Part shown: positions 16,213 through 24,793 of the stretch, in pieces
How the letters are laid out: each line of letters opens with the position of its first letter
How positions within the stretch are numbered: position 1 is the first letter of the stretch
Notes under the pieces: model-generated
Seen by the model: the letters and a program-made list of their open reading frames with translations, nothing else
Databases searched by the model: none
Told to the model about the DNA's origin: nothing
Position numbers and translations under genes: made by a program
Origin: JAKFDK01 sp036676195
Lineage (GTDB): Bacteria; Bacillota; Sulfobacillia; Symbiobacteriales; ZC4RG38
Assembly (NCBI GenBank): GCA_036676195.1
Contig: JAKFDK010000002.1
Coordinates: forward strand, 19,468 to 83,467
Direction of reading: 5' to 3'
DNA: 64,000 bases

Positions 16213-16516
16213 GCCATTGCGGGCCCGGCATTCACATCCGGGCTGCCAGCAAGTGCCCCAGGCGAGCAACCCCCTCCTCCAACTGCGGCAGCGCCAGGTG
16301 TCCGGAAACGGATACCCGGCGCTCAAGCGGATGCATCCCGGCGGAACGGCCGAAATCCAGGCGCCGGGAGGATCATAGGCCAGTGCCGATTGCACCGCCG
16401 GCGGAAAAAAACGTGTCCATGTCTTGCTGCCCCTTATCACGGAAGGGCCGGTGGGCGCCCCGCCCCCGGCCCTTCCCTGCATTTGCGTTTGACCCGCCGC
16501 CCGCAGCGGCTGCATG
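16213..16516. other. Intergenic region with one hairpin
   Basis: Rightward open frames here are Arg/Pro-rich and unlike protein, so I see no gene. A perfect 10-bp inverted repeat, GGAAGGGCCG / CGGCCCTTCC (16441-16476), lies 40 bases past the stop of the glucoamylase-type gene and probably ends that leftward transcript, though it lacks a T tract. Confidence 0.5.
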
Positions 16517-18916
16517 TCAGCCTCGGGCCACAGCCACGGTAAAATCCCGCTCCTCCCACCGACCCGCCGCCGGCCAGAAGAAGGTGAAACGGATCGGAGC
16601 CTGCCGGGCCGGGTCGATGGAAATGTCCACGTAGTCGATCCCGATGCCCGTCGGCGTTGATGCCGTCTGATGGCTGTGCAGCCAGTCGTCGCCTGTCCAG
16701 CGCAGTTCAAAGGGCGCCGCCGCCTGAATGCGCAGGGTGTAGCCCGGCTGCACCGTTCGGACCTGACGGTTAAACTTCCAGATCTCCATCAGCCGGGTGT
16801 TCCGCCGGGTCCAATACCGGTCTCGCACCGCCGGGATCAAGTCAAATACCTGGCCGTCGTGAACAGATCGAACCAGTTTGATATACTCGGCGTGGGCCCA
16901 TAGCAGCGGCATCGCTGCACCGGTCGGCCGGCCCGGGAGCATGCCCCTTTTGCGCACCCGCTCATCCCAGATCTGCTCTGACAGCAATCCCGTCCCAGTG
17001 GCGAACCGTTCCATGGCCCGGATATATTCCTGTGCACCGCGACCAGCCGCCAGCTCATAATGCCCACGCTCACCGGTCAGCAGCGGCCAGGCCCGCCCCC
17101 GCCCCCAGCCCTGGTACGGCAAGCCGTCGTCACGCTGCCCGTAGCCGTCGTAATTGTAGCGTCGCCAGCAGGGGCCGTACGGGGTATCTACCTTCAGGAC
17201 CGCGTCCACCACACGCAGGGAATCCGCCACCAGTGGGTCATCGGGTCGCCGGATGCCATAGCGGACCAGTTCCAGGAAGCCGGCATCGACAATCTCTCGG
17301 GCCGCAAAGGTATCAACGAGGCCGGGAGCCCGGTTGCGGATGGTCACCATGGCGTGGTCGGGGTTCTCCTCCGCCCAGGCGTCATTGGCATCGGCGGGAA
17401 GGATACGGATATAATGGCGGGGCACATCCGACAGCAGCACACCCTGGTTCGTCACTGTCCACCGCTCCACGTGACATTCCAGAAAATCAGCGTACTCCTC
17501 CAGATACCGCGCCGTCGTCTGGTCACCGCGCCGGCGGGCAAAGCCCGCAGCGCAGATCAGGGCAGCAATGTTGGTGGCCAGGGTAGACGGGGAATAGCCG
17601 CTGTTTTCCTCCCACCGCTCCTGGGGCGTTGCCGGCCCGTGGTGAATCAGGTACTGCGCCGCCCGCAACACCATCGGGTAAGGGTCGAATTCCCGCAGCA
17701 TCCCGGCATTATCCAGATGCCAGGCCAGCAGAACCGGGTAAGCCACCTCGTCAAGTTGCACCGCCCGCCAGTAGCCTTCCCCGTTGACCCAGAAGTTCTG
17801 ATGAAAGCCGCCGTCCGGCAACTGGGCGCAGGCCAGATAAATCAGGGAGCGCAGCGGCGTCACGGCATTGCCGCAGGCCAGCAGCCCGGTGGCACTGTTG
17901 ACCATATCCCTGGCCCAGACCAGGTGGTACCCACCCAGTTCGTCATCGCCCCTGGCCTCGCCCCACGGAATGCTGAGCGAAGCAATCAGCGCCCCTGGGT
18001 AGGTCTTGTCCTCGTGGGCCAATAACAGGCCGTGGCCGGTGTGGTAAAGGTTGCCGCCGTCGCCTGTGACACGTTCCAGCGGCAGTAACTTACCGGCGGC
18101 TCGCTGCCATTGATCCAGAAACCGCTGCCGGTGCTCGGCAAATGGAATGCCCAGGGACTGGAACAGGGACGTGACCGCGTGGTGGATCCCATCACCAAAA
18201 GCCAGGCCGATTGTAAACTCCAGGCCCTGCTGCAGATCTAATTCGGCGGTCAGGGCAATGTTCCCGTTGGTGGCATGGTCGAATTCCCAGTCCATCTTCA
18301 GGTTCCCGGCCAGGTCGGTCCAGCCGTCCGAAGTGCCCACATAACCGCACGAGCACCGCCGGAACGGAATCGAGGCCCCGAGGGCGAGCCAGGTGTTGCC
18401 CTTGTGGGCCACCATGATCTCCCGACCGTTTACGTCGGCTACGTGGCCGTTGTTACCCCAGCCACCGACCTCCAGATGGGGCGCCAACAACACAAAGATC
18501 CGCAGCCGGGACGCCAGCGCACTGTCCACCGTCTCCACCCGTGTCCGCATCAGCACGCAGGCCTGGTGCGGATCGCTGAGAACCTCCTTGATCAGCCGGT
18601 ACCGGCCTTCCGGGTCCACACTGATGACCCGGAAACCCAGGGCGTGGTGGGACAGGTATTCCACCGTCGATTCCATATGGCGCCGTTCTTCGTGTAGGAA
18701 GGTTTCCCCGTCCGTCACCAGGAACTGCAGATCCCGGATTTGCGGCCGGTCAATGGTTGGGTAGTAAACTTCGTTTATGATACCGCCGCACAGCGTAAAC
18801 CAAACCCGGCTACAGGCCGAATAAGCAGTACCGACCCCGTCCTTGCTGGCGCGGGTCCAGCGCGGCTCGTGGCCCGGCGCTCCAAACGCCGACCGAGTGC
18901 TGTAAAGCGTGGTCAT
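16517..18916 (-). CDS. GH15 glucoamylase/glucodextranase-type glycoside hydrolase
   Basis: 799 aa. The N-terminal beta-sandwich (about 1-270) and the (alpha/alpha)6 barrel (about 290-690) match bacterial glucoamylases. The barrel holds HLVWARDMVNSATG, the general acid in QERWEENSGYSPS (about E436) and the general base in LLSEQIWDE (about E647). A final C-terminal domain (about 700-799) resembles that of glucodextranase-like enzymes. It releases glucose from the non-reducing ends of alpha-glucans. No signal peptide is seen, so it probably acts inside the cell on stored or imported glucan. The ATG at 18916 has AAGGTGG just upstream. Confidence 0.88.
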   Translation of the reverse strand: MTTLYSTRSAFGAPGHEPRWTRASKDGVGTAYSACSRVWFTLCGGIINEVYYPTIDRPQIRDLQFLVTDGETFLHEERRHMESTVEYLSHHALGFRVISVDPEGRYRLIKEVLSDPHQACVLMRTRVETVDSALASRLRIFVLLAPHLEVGGWGNNGHVADVNGREIMVAHKGNTWLALGASIPFRRCSCGYVGTSDGWTDLAGNLKMDWEFDHATNGNIALTAELDLQQGLEFTIGLAFGDGIHHAVTSLFQSLGIPFAEHRQRFLDQWQRAAGKLLPLERVTGDGGNLYHTGHGLLLAHEDKTYPGALIASLSIPWGEARGDDELGGYHLVWARDMVNSATGLLACGNAVTPLRSLIYLACAQLPDGGFHQNFWVNGEGYWRAVQLDEVAYPVLLAWHLDNAGMLREFDPYPMVLRAAQYLIHHGPATPQERWEENSGYSPSTLATNIAALICAAGFARRRGDQTTARYLEEYADFLECHVERWTVTNQGVLLSDVPRHYIRILPADANDAWAEENPDHAMVTIRNRAPGLVDTFAAREIVDAGFLELVRYGIRRPDDPLVADSLRVVDAVLKVDTPYGPCWRRYNYDGYGQRDDGLPYQGWGRGRAWPLLTGERGHYELAAGRGAQEYIRAMERFATGTGLLSEQIWDERVRKRGMLPGRPTGAAMPLLWAHAEYIKLVRSVHDGQVFDLIPAVRDRYWTRRNTRLMEIWKFNRQVRTVQPGYTLRIQAAAPFELRWTGDDWLHSHQTASTPTGIGIDYVDISIDPARQAPIRFTFFWPAAGRWEERDFTVAVARG

Positions 18917-19058
18917 ATGCACCACCTTACGTTTAACGTATTTGTTTAGGGCGGCCAGAGTTCCCCTGTACGCATCCCCCATGCGGACTGTCCTCTGAAT
19001 TCCCCCAACTGCCCCTTCTTCTCCCCCGGCCTCCTTTTCTCGTTGTGATCCTGATATA

Positions 19059-19087
19059 AATATACCATAGATGGTATAAAAAGTCTA
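19059..19087 (-). promoter_or_regulatory. Promoter with an 18-bp operator palindrome for the GH15 gene
   Basis: Leftward strand: TAGACT (-35, 19082-19087), a 17-base spacer, TATATT (-10, 19059-19064). A perfect palindrome TATACCATAGATGGTATA (19061-19078) fills the spacer and overlaps the -10 box, an ideal position for a repressor. The transcript would have a leader of about 140 bases. The regulator is unknown. Confidence 0.55.
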
Positions 19088-19140
19088 TTACATCACCAAT
19101 TGTTATTTGTAGTATCTGCCCGCGGGGCACCCGGTGAACG

Positions 19141-19177
19141 CGACAGACCGGAGGGGGCAATCCCCTCCGGTCTGTCG
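19141..19177 (-). terminator. Terminator hairpin after the fad operon
   Basis: A 16-bp perfect stem CGACAGACCGGAGGGG and its complement with a 5-base loop, 42 bases past the fadE stop. There is no T run, but the stem is very stable. It also separates the operon from the GH15 promoter. Confidence 0.65.
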
Positions 19178-19218
19178 CCCCCCAGCACCGATCCCGGTAC
19201 TGTTCCGGTCATCGGGGC

Positions 19219-20973
19219 TTACACGCTGTATCCGCCCGCCGCCAGTACCCGTCCGGCAATTCGCCGTTTCAGGCCGACCGTGTTGGCCGGGTCCCGCCGG
19301 GTGAGCTTGCGCAGAATAGTCAACTGGGTCCGCAGGGTATCGCCCTCTTCCAGTGCCGCCAGCAAGGTGCGGGCGGTCGTTTCGATCCGGCCGAAGGCGT
19401 CGTGGGCGAAGGCCACGGCCAGGTCCTGCCGTGCCGGAGACGGGTGCTTTTCCGCCCGCAACAGGGTACTCTCCATGGCAAAAATGTCGATCAGCATGTC
19501 GGCAATCCCGGCCAGGAACTCCTGTTCCTGCTCCACCGCCAGTTGGTACTTCTGCACACCCAGCCCCGCCACCATCAGGGCCACCTTGCGTGCCGCCTCC
19601 ACCAGCCATTTCTCCTGCTCCAGGGGTGTGGTGCCGTCAAAGGCCGGCGGCATGATGGTCAGCAGTTCGTTCTGCAGACTCATTAGCGCCGGCATCAGCG
19701 GCAGTTGCCCCTTCATCGACTTCTTCAGCAGGTCACCGGTGATCAGCAGGCGATTAATCTCGTTGGTGCCCTCAAAGATGCGGTTAATGCGGCTGTCGCG
19801 ATAGGCCCGGCAGACATCGTACTCTTCCATAAAGCCATATCCGCCGTGGATCTGCACCGCTTCATCCACCACGTAGTCGAGTACTTCGGAGCCCAGGACT
19901 TTCATGATGGAGCATTCCACCACATACTCCTGGATCGCCCGGGTGCTCTGCCGGCCGGCATCATCCCCGGTGATATCGATGCCCGCCAGCCCCTCGTCCA
20001 GCAATGCGGCGGTTCGGTAGCTGGCGCTCTCGGCAGCGTAAATACGCACCGCCATCTCTGCCAGCTTCTGCTGAATGAGCGGGAATTCAGCAATGGGCCG
20101 ACCGAACTGCTTGCGCTCCCGGGCGTACTGGGTGGCAATGCCCGCTACCTGTTTGGCACCGCCGACCGTTGCGGCTCCCAGCTTGAAGCGGCCGATGTTC
20201 AGGATGTTAAAGGCGATCTGGTGGCCCTTGCCCACCTCGTACAGCAGGTTCCCCACCGGCACCAGGCAGTCGGTCAGAATCACCTCGCGGGTCGAAGAAC
20301 CGCGAATCCCCAGCTTGTGCTCTTCCTTGCCGGTGCTCAGGCCAGGGGTATCCCGCTCGACTATAAAGGCCGAGAACTTGTCGCCGTCCACCTTGGCGTA
20401 GACCACAAACACGTCGGCAAAGCCGCCATTGGTAATCCACTGCTTCGTCCCGTTCAGCACCCAGTGCCGCCCATCCGGGCTCAGCCGGGCCGTGGCCTTG
20501 GCCCCCAGGGCGTCGGAGCCGGAACCGGCTTCGGTCAGGCAGTAGGCGCCAATCTTTTCCGCCGTGGCCAGGCCGGGTAAGTACTTTTGTTTCTGCTCCC
20601 GGTTACCAAAAAACATGATCGGCAACGTACCAATGCCGGTATGGGCGCCATAGGTGGCGGTAAACGAAGCACCGGCGCCCATGGCTTCCAGCACTACCGC
20701 CGCCGTTACCTTATCCACACCCAGTCCGCCGAACTCCTCGGGAATCTCCAGGCCGGTCAGGCCCAGTTCGCCGGCCCGGCGCAACAGACTCACGTTGTGG
20801 CTGAAGTCGTGCGCCTCCATCGCCGGCAAAGCCGGCGTCACTTCCCGGCGGACAAATTCCCGCACCGTCTCAGACATCTGCTGTTGAAAGTCAGTGAGGT
20901 CCTCCGGCGTGGTGACTTCGGTCGCCGCCGGACTCTGCAATACCCATTCGCCACCCGGATGCTTGGCTGCCAC
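19219..20973 (-). CDS. fadE: Acyl-CoA dehydrogenase (FadE/AcdA type)
   Basis: 584 aa, the long Bacillus-type form with a C-terminal extension beyond the usual 380 residues. FAD-binding and substrate motifs CLTEAGSGSDA and KQWITNGGFADVF are seen. The catalytic base is E401 in RIFEGTNEINR, and IHGGYGFMEEY precedes it. It makes the first oxidation of fatty acyl-CoA and passes electrons to ETF. It is last in the fadN-fadA-fadE operon, 36 bases after fadA. The GTG start follows a GGGGGG site at 7 bases. Confidence 0.92.
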   Translation of the reverse strand: MAAKHPGGEWVLQSPAATEVTTPEDLTDFQQQMSETVREFVRREVTPALPAMEAHDFSHNVSLLRRAGELGLTGLEIPEEFGGLGVDKVTAAVVLEAMGAGASFTATYGAHTGIGTLPIMFFGNREQKQKYLPGLATAEKIGAYCLTEAGSGSDALGAKATARLSPDGRHWVLNGTKQWITNGGFADVFVVYAKVDGDKFSAFIVERDTPGLSTGKEEHKLGIRGSSTREVILTDCLVPVGNLLYEVGKGHQIAFNILNIGRFKLGAATVGGAKQVAGIATQYARERKQFGRPIAEFPLIQQKLAEMAVRIYAAESASYRTAALLDEGLAGIDITGDDAGRQSTRAIQEYVVECSIMKVLGSEVLDYVVDEAVQIHGGYGFMEEYDVCRAYRDSRINRIFEGTNEINRLLITGDLLKKSMKGQLPLMPALMSLQNELLTIMPPAFDGTTPLEQEKWLVEAARKVALMVAGLGVQKYQLAVEQEQEFLAGIADMLIDIFAMESTLLRAEKHPSPARQDLAVAFAHDAFGRIETTARTLLAALEEGDTLRTQLTILRKLTRRDPANTVGLKRRIAGRVLAAGGYSV

Positions 20974-21009
20974 TGCTTATCCCCCCCAAATTGACTCGCC
21001 GCCAGGCGG

Positions 21010-22185
21010 TCAGGGTGTGAACTCAAAGAGTCCGGCTGCCCCCATGCCGCCGCCGATGCACATGGTCACAATGCCGTAGCGGGCCTTGCGCCGGGCCGCC
21101 TCATGCATCAGGGTCACAGTCTGACGGGCACCGGTGGCCCCCAGGGGGTGTCCCAGGGCAATGGCGCCGCCACTGACATTAACCCTGGCTGGATTCAGCC
21201 CCAGGGTGCGGATCACATACAGGGTCTGGGAAGCAAATGCCTCATTCAGCTCGATCAGGTCGATGTCTTCCAGCCGCAGGCCGACTTTTTTCAATAGTTT
21301 CGGTACCGCCAGGGCCGGCCCGATCCCCATCAGTTCTGGCTGGCACCCGGTAGTGACAAACCCGCGGAAAACCGCCCTGGGCCGCAGCCCCAGTTCCTCG
21401 GCCCGGTCGTCGCTCATGATTACCAGCGCCGCCGCCCCGTCGCTCATCTGCGACGAGTTACCAGCCGTGACGCTGCCGGTCACGCCAAAGGCAGGTTTGA
21501 GCTTGTTCATCGCCTCCAGGTTCGCGTCCGTTCGTACACCTTCGTCGGTGTCGAAGCAAATCTCCTGCGCCACGACCTGGCCGTTTACCAGCGCATGGCG
21601 CCGGAAGACGACCGGCATGATCTCGTCCCGGAACCGCCCCTCGGCAATGGCCGCCGCCGCCCGCCGGTGGCTCTCCAGCCCGTAAACATCCTGGTCCTCC
21701 CGGGCAATGTCATAGCGCCGGGCGACCTCCTCTGCGGTATGGCCCATGCCCATGTAGTAGGCCGGGGCCTGCTCCATCAGGGTGGGGTTGGGGGCAACCT
21801 TTACGTTGGTAAACACCCTGGACATGCTCTCCACGCCGCCGGCCAGACAGATGTCGGCCATGCCGCTGCGGATCTGGTTGGCGGCAATGGCAATGGCCTG
21901 CAGCCCGCTGGAGCAATACCGGTTCACCGTCATGGCACTCACACCGGCCGGCAGCCCGGCCAGGGCACCGACCTGCCGGGCCACATTCAGCCCCTGTTCC
22001 CCTTCGGGAATGGCGCAGCCCAGCACCAGGTCATCGACCTGAGCCGGGTCGAGCCCACGGGTCCGCCGCACCGCCTCGGCCACAACCATTCCCGCCAGAT
22101 CATCCGGCCTGACCGCAGCCAGGGTGCCCCGGGGGGCCTTGCCGATGGCCGTACGCACGCCGGAAACAATGACCGCTTCACGCAC
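21010..22185 (-). CDS. fadA: Acetyl-CoA acyltransferase (thiolase) FadA
   Basis: 391 aa. The nucleophilic Cys is at about residue 91 (NRYCSSGLQ). The second active-site elements are GGAIALGHPLGATGARQ and the Cys in TMCIGGGMGA. It cleaves 3-ketoacyl-CoA to acetyl-CoA and a shortened acyl-CoA, the last step of each beta-oxidation cycle. The GTG at 22185 has AAGGAAGG about 9 bases upstream and gives the typical REAVIVSGVRTAIGK start. It follows fadN by 16 bases. Confidence 0.93.
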   Translation of the reverse strand: MREAVIVSGVRTAIGKAPRGTLAAVRPDDLAGMVVAEAVRRTRGLDPAQVDDLVLGCAIPEGEQGLNVARQVGALAGLPAGVSAMTVNRYCSSGLQAIAIAANQIRSGMADICLAGGVESMSRVFTNVKVAPNPTLMEQAPAYYMGMGHTAEEVARRYDIAREDQDVYGLESHRRAAAAIAEGRFRDEIMPVVFRRHALVNGQVVAQEICFDTDEGVRTDANLEAMNKLKPAFGVTGSVTAGNSSQMSDGAAALVIMSDDRAEELGLRPRAVFRGFVTTGCQPELMGIGPALAVPKLLKKVGLRLEDIDLIELNEAFASQTLYVIRTLGLNPARVNVSGGAIALGHPLGATGARQTVTLMHEAARRKARYGIVTMCIGGGMGAAGLFEFTP

Positions 22186-22201
22186 TGGCGTTCCCCTTCC
22201 T

Positions 22202-24526
22202 TTAATTCCGGAGTGGTTTGCCCTTTTGCAGCATGTGCAGCATGCGCGCCTGGGTCCGGGGGTGCCCGCACAGGTGCAGGAATGCCTCACGCTCCAGGTC
22301 CAGGAAGTACTGTTCCGGTACCAGCGTGCCTGCGGGCAGTGGGCCGCCGGTCAAGATATACGCCACTTTCTTCGCAATGTACAGGTCATGTTCCGTGGCA
22401 TAGCCGGAATTCTTCAGGGTATAGGCCGCCAGTTCCAGTACGGCCCGGCCATCGGGCCCCGCCACCGGGACGTGGGCCGGCCGGGGGGCCACATACCCGG
22501 CCCGGTCCAGGCCGAGCACGGTCTGCTTGGCGTGGGCCAGCAGGTGGTCCCGATTCATCACGATTTTATCCGTCAGGCGCAGATAGCCCAGTTCCCGGGC
22601 CTCGGCTGCACTGGTGGCCACCTTCGCCATGGCAATGCCTTCAAACGCCCGGCCGATAAAACTGATCAACTCCGGCCGGTTGGGGATCTGAGTGTCGCCG
22701 GGTGGCAGCATCTGCGCCATCCGCACCGCCATTTCTTTACAGCCACCGCCGCCGGGAAGCAGCCCCACGCCCACCTCCACCAGGCCGATGTAGGATTCCG
22801 CCGCCGCCACCGTGCGGGCGCTGTGCATGGCGACCTCCGCCCCGCCGCCCAGGGTCATCCCGTAAGGGGCCGCTACCACCGGCCGCTCCAGATACTTGAG
22901 CATCATCCCCATGCCCTGAAACTCCCGCGCCATGCGGTCAATGTCGCCCCAGTTCTCATCCTGGGCCTCCATCAGCATCAGCATCAGGTTGGCACCCACG
23001 CAGAAGTTCGGAGCGCTGGCTGATATGACTAAACCGCGCCAGTTGCGACGGACTTCTTCCGCCGCCGACCGGGCCATGGTCACATAGTCCTGGCCAATGG
23101 CCTGCTTGGGACTGTGAAACTCCAGCCCCAGCACTTCGTCCCCCAGGTCTACCAGCGTGGCGCCGGGGGACGCCTTCAATACCCGGGTCGGTTCTGCCTT
23201 CAGCACCGTGAAGCTCAGGGGCTGCTCCTGACTGCGGTCAATGGCAAAGCGTTCCACGCTTCTGACCCAGTCCGGCACTGCCAGCCCGTCGGCCTCCATT
23301 CGGGCCACGGTGTCGGCCACGCCCAGGGCATTCCAGGTTTCAAAGGGACCGATGTCCCAGTTGAAGCCCCAGCGCATGGCCCGGTCGATGGCGTTTACGT
23401 CCCCATTGGCGATGTCCTGCGCCTTGCCGGCGCAAAAAGCCAGCACCCGGCTGAGCACCTGCCAGGCGAATTGCCCGGCCACATCTCTGGCACCTACCAG
23501 GGTCCGCAGCCGCTCGCCCCGATCCCGGATGTTCTTCACCTGTTCCAGGCTGGGGAAAACCGCCCGAGTCCGGGGGCCGTACTCGAGGGTTTGCAGGTTC
23601 AGGGAGAGAATTTTGCCGGACCCGTCGGCCCCTTTGACCTTCTTGAAGAAGCCCTGGCCGGCCTTGTCGCCGATCCAGCCGCGCCGGACCATCTCCTCGA
23701 TGTAACCGGGGATCTCCATCAGCGCTTTTTCGGCGGGGTCAGTGGTCACCGCGGCAGTATTGCGGGCCACATGCGCGAATGTATCCAGCCCCACCACGTC
23801 CAGGGTGCGGAAGGTGGCGCTCTTGGGCCGGCCCATGGCCGGCCCGGTAATGGCGTCGACCTCGTCTGCCCCAAGCCCCATTGCGGCCATCACCTGCAGG
23901 GTCACGGCCATACCATAGGTCCCGATCCGGTTGGCAATAAAGTTGGGGGTGTCGTTACAAACCACCACCCCCTTGCCCAGGAAGCGCTCGCTGAAATCAG
24001 TGATGGCGGCCGTGACCGCCGGGTCCGTCTCCGGGGTCGGAATGATCTCCAGCAGTTTCAGATAGCGCGGCGGGTTAAAAAAGTGGGTGCCCAGAAAATG
24101 ACGCCGGTGCTCCGGAGGCAGTACCGACGCCTGCCCGCTGCAGGACAGGCCCGAGGTATTGGAACTGAGGATCGTTCCCGGCCGGGCGACCCCCCCCACC
24201 CGGGTCCACAGTTCCTGCTTGACCGCCATGTTCTCTGTTACAGCCTCGATTACCCAGTCAGTGTCCGCCAGCCAGGGCAAGTGGTCTTCCAGGTTGCCGG
24301 GGGTGATCAGGCTCAGAACTTCGGCGTGCATGAGCGGGGCCGGCCTTAGCTTGCGCAGCCGCTCCAGGGCTGCTGTGGCCAGCTTGTTGCGGGGCTCCCC
24401 GGGCGCCAAATTCGCCGGGACAATGTCCAGAAGATAGACCGGAATGCCCGCATTGGCCAGATGCGCGGCAATCTGGGCGCCCATGATCCCGGCCCCCAGC
24501 ACTGCCGCCCTGCGAATGGTCCTCAT
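22202..24526 (-). CDS. fadN: 3-hydroxyacyl-CoA dehydrogenase / enoyl-CoA hydratase FadN
   Basis: 774 aa. The N-terminal Rossmann fold has GAGIMGAQIAAHLANAG (about residues 10-26), followed by HFFNPPRYLKLLEIIPTPET and the 3HCDH C-terminal domains. An enoyl-CoA hydratase (crotonase) domain occupies about 450-700 (oxyanion segment SAPNFCVGANL). This domain order is that of Bacillus FadN, the reverse of proteobacterial FadB. It hydrates enoyl-CoA and oxidises the hydroxyacyl product. The ATG at 24526 has GGAGGCGG upstream. It is first in the operon, and the promoter should lie in 24527-24700. Confidence 0.93.
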   Translation of the reverse strand: MRTIRRAAVLGAGIMGAQIAAHLANAGIPVYLLDIVPANLAPGEPRNKLATAALERLRKLRPAPLMHAEVLSLITPGNLEDHLPWLADTDWVIEAVTENMAVKQELWTRVGGVARPGTILSSNTSGLSCSGQASVLPPEHRRHFLGTHFFNPPRYLKLLEIIPTPETDPAVTAAITDFSERFLGKGVVVCNDTPNFIANRIGTYGMAVTLQVMAAMGLGADEVDAITGPAMGRPKSATFRTLDVVGLDTFAHVARNTAAVTTDPAEKALMEIPGYIEEMVRRGWIGDKAGQGFFKKVKGADGSGKILSLNLQTLEYGPRTRAVFPSLEQVKNIRDRGERLRTLVGARDVAGQFAWQVLSRVLAFCAGKAQDIANGDVNAIDRAMRWGFNWDIGPFETWNALGVADTVARMEADGLAVPDWVRSVERFAIDRSQEQPLSFTVLKAEPTRVLKASPGATLVDLGDEVLGLEFHSPKQAIGQDYVTMARSAAEEVRRNWRGLVISASAPNFCVGANLMLMLMEAQDENWGDIDRMAREFQGMGMMLKYLERPVVAAPYGMTLGGGAEVAMHSARTVAAAESYIGLVEVGVGLLPGGGGCKEMAVRMAQMLPPGDTQIPNRPELISFIGRAFEGIAMAKVATSAAEARELGYLRLTDKIVMNRDHLLAHAKQTVLGLDRAGYVAPRPAHVPVAGPDGRAVLELAAYTLKNSGYATEHDLYIAKKVAYILTGGPLPAGTLVPEQYFLDLEREAFLHLCGHPRTQARMLHMLQKGKPLRN

Positions 24527-24704
24527 GGCGGATCCGCCTCCTAAGTGTTTCCACACCACCCGATCACCTCTGTACCCGGGCGGATACCACAGGATACGGC
24601 ACAGACTTGTGCGCCAAGCCCGCCGCCGCAACATCACCCACGAATGATTGACCAACCGTTTGTTTGAAAAGTTTCGCATGCTTATCATTCGCTACAAACC
24701 GAAG

Positions 24705-24731
24705 ACACCCTGCTGCTGCAGGGTGTTTTTT
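24705..24731 (+). terminator. Rightward terminator hairpin without an obvious gene
   Basis: ACACCCTGC / GCAGGGTGT with a 4-base loop followed by TTTTTT. The T tract is on the rightward strand, yet no rightward gene precedes it; the fadN leader lies on the opposite strand just to the left. It may end a short antisense transcript or act on the leftward MFS transcript from the other side. Confidence 0.6.
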
Positions 24732-24793
24732 GGCACCAGTATGGGCGGGTTACTCACAATTCTACCCCACCGCCGCCGAAGTCGGGGCGGTAC

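Noticed and set aside
15374..16231. N-terminal extension of the glycosyltransferase frame
   Set aside because: It is antisense to the repeat protein and reads as mirrored Gly/Asp repeats; the family start is at 15373.
16099..16542. Rightward open frame after the repeat protein
   Set aside because: Arg/Pro-rich sequence without family pattern; it spans the terminator at 16186-16212.
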